A program made the translations under genes and the position numbers. The notes under the pieces are model-generated. The model saw only the letters and a program-made list of their open reading frames with translations. It did not search any database and had not been told where the DNA came from. Of a stretch of 10,024 nt of DNA, positions 6,226 through 10,024 are shown one piece after another. Origin of the DNA: JAENVT01 sp031430695 (GTDB lineage Bacteria > Actinomycetota > Acidimicrobiia > Acidimicrobiales > Ilumatobacteraceae); the NCBI GenBank assembly GCA_031430695.1, contig JANPBZ010000211.1, positions 1 to 10,024 of the forward strand, written 5' to 3'. The first letter of the stretch is position 1, and each line of letters starts with the position of its first letter.

Positions 6226-7200
6226 TCAGTTGTCCTGCGCGAACGTGAGCACAACGCTTCCGACCTTGTGGCCGCCGTCGACGCGGCGATGCGCTTCGAC
6301 GATCTGCGCGAATGGAAGGACCGAATCGATCACCGACTTCAGCACTCCCTGCTCGGCTAGCGACATGAGGGTTCGATAGCCGTCGGCGGTCATCGAGGAA
6401 TCGTCGGTGCCGGCGCTGATCGTGGCCTTCTGCCATGACGCGGCGAGCATCTGCCAGAGATTGCCGATGACCATCAGGAAGCGGCCGCCTGGTTTGAGCG
6501 AGCCCTTGACCCGCGCGTAGGGCGCGTTGCCGTGATTGTCCATGATCACGTCGTAGCGCTGCCCGTTGCGCGTGAAGTCTTCCGTCTTGTAGTCGATGAC
6601 GTGGTCGGCACCGAGGCGTCTGACCAGTTCCGCGTTGGCGCCGCTGCACACGCCGGTCACCTCGGCGCCGAGATGCTTGGCGAGTTGCAAGGCCATGGTG
6701 CCGACCGCACCGGAGGCGCCGTTGATCAGCAGCGCTTCACCAGCGGCGAGCTTGCCCCGCCGGAAGAAGGTGAGAGCCGTCGTGCCGCCGAAACAGAGAG
6801 CCACGGCATCCTGATAGCTCAGGTTCTCGGGGATCCTGGCGATCGCTCCCTGTTCGGCCACGGTCACGTATTCGGCGTGGCAGCCGAAGTCGAACCCGCG
6901 CGAGACGATCACCCTGTCGCCAACGTGGAAGAGGGTGACAGCGCTGCCCACCGCCTCGACCTGGCCGGCAAGCTCGAAGCCGAGGATGGAGCTCTTGGGC
7001 TTGGTGAAGCCGAGTTTCAGCCGCATCAGCAGCCCCAGTCCGCGAGGGACGCGTAGCGCCCTCACGCGGGTGTCGCCGGAATTGACCGTCGTGGCAAAGG
7101 CCTGGACCAGCACCTCACCGTCCGCCGGAACGGGCTTCGGCACCTCCCTGATCTGCACGACCTCTGGCGACCCATAGCGTTCACAGACCGCAGCCTTCAT
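6226..7200 (-). CDS. Zinc-independent MDR oxidoreductase (NADPH:quinone reductase-like)
   Basis: This 324-aa medium-chain dehydrogenase/reductase is probably cytosolic. The N-terminal GroES-like catalytic domain covers about residues 1-120 (MKAAVCERYGSPEVV, later ILGFELAGQVEAVGS and VGDRVIV). The Rossmann domain contains the nucleotide loop GASGAVG (161-167), followed by the typical ALQLAKHLGAEVTGV and LGADHVIDY. The Cys/His catalytic zinc ligands and the four-Cys structural zinc lobe of alcohol dehydrogenases are absent, which points to the quinone oxidoreductase/zeta-crystallin branch. The likely reaction is NAD(P)H-dependent reduction of a quinone or enone; the substrate cannot be read from sequence. 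Length is normal. The ATG at 7200 has GGTGAG close upstream on its strand. It converges on the S4 gene and is divergent from the NERD gene. Confidence 0.92.
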   Translation of the reverse strand: MKAAVCERYGSPEVVQIREVPKPVPADGEVLVQAFATTVNSGDTRVRALRVPRGLGLLMRLKLGFTKPKSSILGFELAGQVEAVGSAVTLFHVGDRVIVSRGFDFGCHAEYVTVAEQGAIARIPENLSYQDAVALCFGGTTALTFFRRGKLAAGEALLINGASGAVGTMALQLAKHLGAEVTGVCSGANAELVRRLGADHVIDYKTEDFTRNGQRYDVIMDNHGNAPYARVKGSLKPGGRFLMVIGNLWQMLAASWQKATISAGTDDSSMTADGYRTLMSLAEQGVLKSVIDSVLPFAQIVEAHRRVDGGHKVGSVVLTFAQDN

Positions 7201-7228
7201 CGCTCACCCAACCGATGCATCGCAGCAC

Positions 7229-7240
7229 GGTACCAGTACC
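7229..7240. promoter_or_regulatory. Palindrome in the divergent MDR/NERD promoter region
   Basis: GGTACCAGTACC is an inverted repeat (GGTAC-CA-GTACC) in the 94-bp gap between two divergent genes. On the minus strand, TACCGT (7232-7227) fits a TANNNT -10 box for the MDR gene and overlaps the repeat, so the repeat could be an operator. No regulator gene is adjacent. Confidence 0.35.
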
Positions 7241-7294
7241 TATTCACCGAGAAGAATCGGTCACGATCGGGGGTCGGTGTGCCGATGACCGTGC

Positions 7295-7855
7295 ATGACC
7301 GATCTCGCGGCGCAGGCGGCACCGTTGTGGAACTTGGTCGCCCGCGCGCTCGGCGTGAAGCCCGCGAAACGATTCTCAGGCGTTGGCGCGACGAGTGAGG
7401 AAAGGGTCGGCCGCGAGCTGCACAAGCTTCCTGCCGGATGGCATGCCGTGCCCATCGGTGACCGGAGCAGCGACATCGACCATGTGGTGATCGGACCTCG
7501 TGGCGTCTTCGCCCTCACCATCAAACATCACCCCGACGCGACGGTGTGCGTCTACGAGCAGGGACTGTGGGTGAACGGTCGCTCAACGGTCTACCTGCAC
7601 AACTCGCGCTGCCAGGCCAAGCGCGCCGCCCAGCTGTTGACGACTGCGTGCGCCATGCCGGTCGAGGTGCACGCCGCGATCGTCTTCGTCGATCCGGCCA
7701 AGCTCACACCAAAGGGCACGCCGGCCGACGTGCACATCACCACCCTTCGCACCCTTCGCACATTCCTGATGCAGCAACCGCGGCGACTGACGCCATCGCA
7801 GGTCGACCACATCGTCACCGCCGCCCGCAACGGCGTCACGTGGCAGCCGGTCTGA
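7295..7855 (+). CDS. NERD (nuclease-related domain) protein
   Basis: This 186-aa protein consists almost entirely of a NERD domain (about residues 28-135). The visible core is GATSEERVGRELHKLP with Glu35/Glu36, then SSDIDHVVIGPRGVFALTIKHH with Asp60/Asp62 and Lys77, then LWVNG and YLHNSRCQAKRAAQLL. NERD is related to restriction-endonuclease-fold nucleases, and the acidic residues and Lys at these positions fit a catalytic core, although most NERD proteins have no proven activity. No membrane helix or second domain (helicase, kinase) is attached. The ATG at 7295 is the likely start and has only a weak ribosome-binding site. It is divergent from the MDR gene, 94 bp away, and is followed 123 bp later by a membrane protein gene in the same direction. 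Confidence 0.85.
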   Translation: MTDLAAQAAPLWNLVARALGVKPAKRFSGVGATSEERVGRELHKLPAGWHAVPIGDRSSDIDHVVIGPRGVFALTIKHHPDATVCVYEQGLWVNGRSTVYLHNSRCQAKRAAQLLTTACAMPVEVHAAIVFVDPAKLTPKGTPADVHITTLRTLRTFLMQQPRRLTPSQVDHIVTAARNGVTWQPV

Positions 7856-7923
7856 CGCTGCGCGGCTCCGCAACCCATCTGAACGAGACCGTCGCCCACG
7901 CCGCGCAGGGGGTCCAAGTACCC

Positions 7924-7945
7924 GTATCGCGTGAGAAGGCGATAC
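7924..7945. promoter_or_regulatory. 7-bp inverted repeat overlapping a possible -10 box
   Basis: GTATCGC (7924-7930) and GCGATAC (7939-7945) are perfect inverted repeats separated by 8 nt. The right arm overlaps GATACT (7941-7946), a plausible -10 hexamer for the membrane protein gene starting at 7979. It could be a repressor operator, or an RNA hairpin ending the NERD transcript, though no T-run follows. No clear -35 element is visible. Confidence 0.4.
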
Positions 7946-7978
7946 TTACGGTGAACGGCAGAGACAGAGGAGTCCCAG

Positions 7979-8539
7979 ATGTCCGTTGTCATGCCGCCAC
8001 CCCCGCCGACGATTGCGCCACAGCCCGCCCGGCCGTGGTCAGCCAAAGACGCAAGGGCTGAGGCGAAGGCAGCGGCAGCAAGGAACAAGGCTCTCCGCCC
8101 GTGGTATCGCAAGAAGCGCTACATCTTCTCGATCGCGATAGTCGCCATCATTGCGATTGCTGCCTCACAGGGATCGCAGGACAGCACACAGACAGATTCC
8201 TCGAATCCGAGCGCAGCGGCGTCGGGCATCGACAACGGCATTGGAACCAAGGATGCAAGCGCCGATGTCACCAGCGCCATCCTCGGCCCGGTCGACGCCA
8301 ACGGGTTCCGGGCAGTCATGCTGACCGTCACCAACAACAGCAGTGAGCGGTCGAACTATCTGATCGACCTGTCGATCGAGTCCCCCGATGGGCTCACCCA
8401 GTACGACACGTCATTCGCCTCGGTCAACAACCTGGAGCCCGGCCAGACCACGACCATCGAGTCGCTTCCGATCACGAAGGACGTTCCGGTTGACGCCATC
8501 GTGAAGATCAAGACCATCTCGCGCCTCGCCTCGAACTGA
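7979..8539 (+). CDS. Single-pass membrane protein with extracytoplasmic Ig-like/FxLYD-like domain
   Basis: This 186-aa protein has a Pro-rich start (VMPPPPPTIAPQP), an Ala/Lys/Arg-rich cytoplasmic stretch (21-47) and one transmembrane helix (about 48-62, IFSIAIVAIIAIAAS). A Ser/Thr/Asp-rich linker follows (about 63-95), then an outside domain (about 96-186). That domain has alternating strands: ADVTSAILG, RAVMLTVTNNSSERSNYLIDLSI, then NLEPGQTTTIESL. The T-V-T-N-N-S core followed by L-x-P-G-Q-T is characteristic of small beta-sandwich domains such as FxLYD/DUF4352-type modules in actinobacterial surface proteins. Positive charges before the helix predict an N-in orientation. The start is set by GGAG (7969-7972), 6 nt before the ATG. 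Function is unknown. Confidence 0.8.
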   Translation: MSVVMPPPPPTIAPQPARPWSAKDARAEAKAAAARNKALRPWYRKKRYIFSIAIVAIIAIAASQGSQDSTQTDSSNPSAAASGIDNGIGTKDASADVTSAILGPVDANGFRAVMLTVTNNSSERSNYLIDLSIESPDGLTQYDTSFASVNNLEPGQTTTIESLPITKDVPVDAIVKIKTISRLASN

Positions 8540-8547
8540 CGAGGCGC
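8521..8547 (+). repeat. Hairpin spanning the stop codon of the membrane protein gene
   Basis: GCGCCTCG (8521-8528) pairs perfectly with CGAGGCGC (8540-8547) around an 11-nt loop that includes the TGA stop at 8537-8539. It lies 1 nt before the terminator hairpin at 8549, so the transcript ends in two stacked stem-loops. It may help termination or protect the mRNA end. Confidence 0.45.
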
Positions 8548-8548
8548 G

Positions 8549-8590
8549 GCACACGGTCGGTGCGGGACGGCGCCGACTCTGTGTGCTTTT
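8549..8590 (+). terminator. Rho-independent terminator of the membrane protein gene
   Basis: The outer stem GCACAC (8549-8554)/GTGTGC (8581-8586) and inner stem GTCGG (8556-8560)/CCGAC (8573-8577) enclose a 12-nt loop, with a small internal bulge. TTTT (8587-8590) follows immediately. It lies in the 67-bp gap between convergent genes, and its T-run orientation serves the plus-strand gene. Confidence 0.6.
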
Positions 8591-8606
8591 CATGGCTTCC
8601 TGTCGT

Positions 8607-9959
8607 CTACGCACCCATCGGCAAACTGGCGAGCAGGTCGCGGGCTCGTTGGGCGTGCACCAGATCGAACTCGGGGTTGAGGTCGAGTGCGGCGCTCAGT
8701 TGCGTGCGGGCCTGATCCACATCACCAACCGCGGCATACACCGAACCGGCTTGGTACAGCAGCCACGCGTCCTGGGTACCCAACCTCAGCGCCTCGTCGA
8801 CATACGTCACCGCTTCATCGGCCTCGCCGGCTTGCAGCAGTGACCAGGCCAGCCATCCATACGTCTGCACATCAGTACGAAGTTCCAGATCGTCGCGAGC
8901 AAGTTGCAAGGCGAACGCCGGATCCTCGTCGGCGAGAAAGCCGATCAGGTGTCGACGTTCCGCCGGGTACTTGGCGGCCTGAGTCCGGGCGATCTCAAAC
9001 CCGAGCTCGATCTGTCGCTGTGCATCGTCGCTGCGACCCGCATACGCGTACAACTTGGCGAGGTCGCCGCGCAGGTCTGCCGCATTCGTGCGTTGCAACA
9101 GGTCCTCGTACAACTGCGTTGCCTCGTCGAGATGACCCTGGGCGACCAGCACCTTGCCGAGCAACTCGGTCGAACCGATGTGATCCGGCTCGACCTGCAG
9201 CGCCGACCGCAGCATGGCCGCGGCATCGTCGTAGCGACCGGTCTGATACTGGTAGTTGGCGAGCTGGAACCAGTAGAACGCACCGGTGAAGGTGTTGAGG
9301 TCGTCCGCGCCGGCGCCGATCAGCGCCTGTCGCGCCAGCTCGACCGCCTGATCGAGACCACCCGTCAACGCGGCGATGCGCGCCCGTCGGCTGAGGATCG
9401 ACGGCGCCCTCGGCAGCTCCTGGCCGAGCTCGGTGTACACCTTGGTGGCGGCGTCGTACTCACCCAATTCGAGGTGAGCGTCACCCGCGGCGATTCGGGC
9501 ACCGACCGACTTCGGCGTGCGAGCAAGCACACCATCGGCCAGCTCGAGGGCACTACCGAAGTCGTGCTGGCCGGAGAGCGCTGAGGCCAGCGTGAGGTTG
9601 GCCGATTCGTTGGCCGGGTCGATCTCGACCGCAGATCGGGCAATGCCCTCGGCCTTCTCGTACAAAGTGAGATCACCGGTCTCGCCGGCAAGCGCCAGGT
9701 TGCTGCTCGCCAACCGCGTGCGGTACGTCGCGCTGCCGGGAACGGCTTGCACCCGCTCCTCCCATAGCGTGATGACGTTGGGCGTTCCGATCCTGCCCAC
9801 GCTGAGCAACGCCATTTGTTGTGGGTCCGGCAGCGCCGCCCGACCATCGTCTTGCATAGCCCGGGCGATGAGGCCCTGAGCCAGGATGGCGATCGCGGCG
9901 ACGAAGAGCGCGACCGGAACTTTGCGTGCGAGGTTCGAGGTCGCGCTCTTCGATGCCAT
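8607..9959 (-). CDS. Membrane-anchored tetratricopeptide repeat (TPR) protein
   Basis: This 450-aa protein has a basic N-terminus (MASKSATSNLARK) followed by a hydrophobic segment (about 14-33, VPVALFVAAIAILAQGLIAR). The segment acts as a signal anchor or uncleaved signal, placing the rest outside the membrane. From about residue 60 to 445 it is built of TPR-type helical hairpins. Typical repeats include ANLTLASALSGQHDFGSALE, IAAGDAHLELGEYDAATKVY, FQLANYQYQTGRYDDAAAML and LAWSLLQAGEADEAVTYVDE. TPRs mediate protein-protein contacts, and no catalytic domain is seen. The ATG is supported by AGAGG 8 nt upstream. It follows the 3' end of another minus-strand gene by 16 nt, so they probably form an operon, and it ends without a visible terminator on its own strand. 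Confidence 0.88.
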   Translation of the reverse strand: MASKSATSNLARKVPVALFVAAIAILAQGLIARAMQDDGRAALPDPQQMALLSVGRIGTPNVITLWEERVQAVPGSATYRTRLASSNLALAGETGDLTLYEKAEGIARSAVEIDPANESANLTLASALSGQHDFGSALELADGVLARTPKSVGARIAAGDAHLELGEYDAATKVYTELGQELPRAPSILSRRARIAALTGGLDQAVELARQALIGAGADDLNTFTGAFYWFQLANYQYQTGRYDDAAAMLRSALQVEPDHIGSTELLGKVLVAQGHLDEATQLYEDLLQRTNAADLRGDLAKLYAYAGRSDDAQRQIELGFEIARTQAAKYPAERRHLIGFLADEDPAFALQLARDDLELRTDVQTYGWLAWSLLQAGEADEAVTYVDEALRLGTQDAWLLYQAGSVYAAVGDVDQARTQLSAALDLNPEFDLVHAQRARDLLASLPMGA

Positions 9960-9975
9960 CTGTGTTACCTCTGGC

Positions 9976-10024
9976 TCAGTTCGCGGCTGCGAGGTAGGGG
10001 AACACGCCGGGGAACGCCACGTCG
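9976..10024 (-). CDS. 3' end of a gene, probably a DUF4331 protein (partial)
   Basis: Only the last 15 codons and the TGA stop (9978-9976) are in the window; they encode DVAFPGVFPYLAAAN. A C-terminus of the form (N)DVxF-x-x-x-FPYLA followed by a short tail is typical of DUF4331 proteins, secreted proteins of unknown function that in actinobacteria are often followed by a TPR protein. The stop lies 16 nt before the TPR start, consistent with one transcript. The reading frame is supported by the stop position and spacing, but the family call rests on very few residues. Confidence 0.5.
   Translation of the reverse strand, partial: DVAFPGVFPYLAAAN

Noticed and set aside
6343..6351. CACTCCCTG, resembling the left half of the HNH-flanking palindrome
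   Set aside because: Only 9 bases match, the other arm is missing, and it lies inside the MDR coding sequence.
6175..6360. Small plus-strand frame overlapping the 3' end of the MDR gene
   Set aside because: It is an antisense shadow of the well-supported oxidoreductase reading frame and has no family features.

Overview
The window is high-GC DNA with a G/C bias at third codon positions. Its gene content is typical of Actinobacteria: a DUF222-HNH (13E12-type) endonuclease, a NERD protein, an Hsp15-like S4 protein, a SEC-C protein and a DUF4331/TPR pair. Two genes also have leaderless promoters (TANNNT box, 6 nt, ATG). The DUF4331/TPR pair and overall protein style suggest the Acidimicrobiia (Ilumatobacter-like), but that placement is inference. 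No rRNA, tRNA, CRISPR array, transposase or integrase gene was seen.

Layout. Bases 1-136 hold no convincing gene, only a palindrome and a leaderless promoter. A complete DUF222-HNH endonuclease gene follows (137-1429, +). It is bracketed by two copies of a 17-bp palindromic sequence in inverted orientation (81-97 and 1401-1417). Next is a two-gene cassette (1480-1662 and 1655-1960, +) that looks like an antitoxin/toxin pair with overlapping ends. An 846-codon SEC-C protein (2006-4546, -) converges on it.

Divergent from the SEC-C gene is a trypsin/V8-like serine protease without a signal peptide (4659-5765, +). Its ribosome-binding site can be folded into a hairpin. Downstream is an S4 RNA-binding protein of the Hsp15 family (about 5816-6178, +) whose conserved N-terminus has no normal start codon. 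It converges on a zinc-independent quinone oxidoreductase-like MDR enzyme (6226-7200, -). That gene is divergent from a NERD-domain protein (7295-7855, +), and a small palindrome lies between them.

A single-pass membrane protein with an extracytoplasmic beta-type domain (7979-8539, +) ends in two tandem hairpins and a T-run. It converges on a membrane-anchored TPR protein (8607-9959, -), which is preceded 16 nt away by the 3' end of another gene (9976-10024, -), probably DUF4331.

Most of the window is a patchwork of single genes rather than one pathway. The possible functional units are the toxin-antitoxin-like pair, the DUF4331-TPR operon, and, more speculatively, the divergent SEC-C/protease pair. 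I did not find a clear new multi-gene system. The most distinctive signals are the matched palindromes around the HNH gene, the start-codon anomaly of the S4 gene and the sequestered ribosome-binding site of the protease gene.
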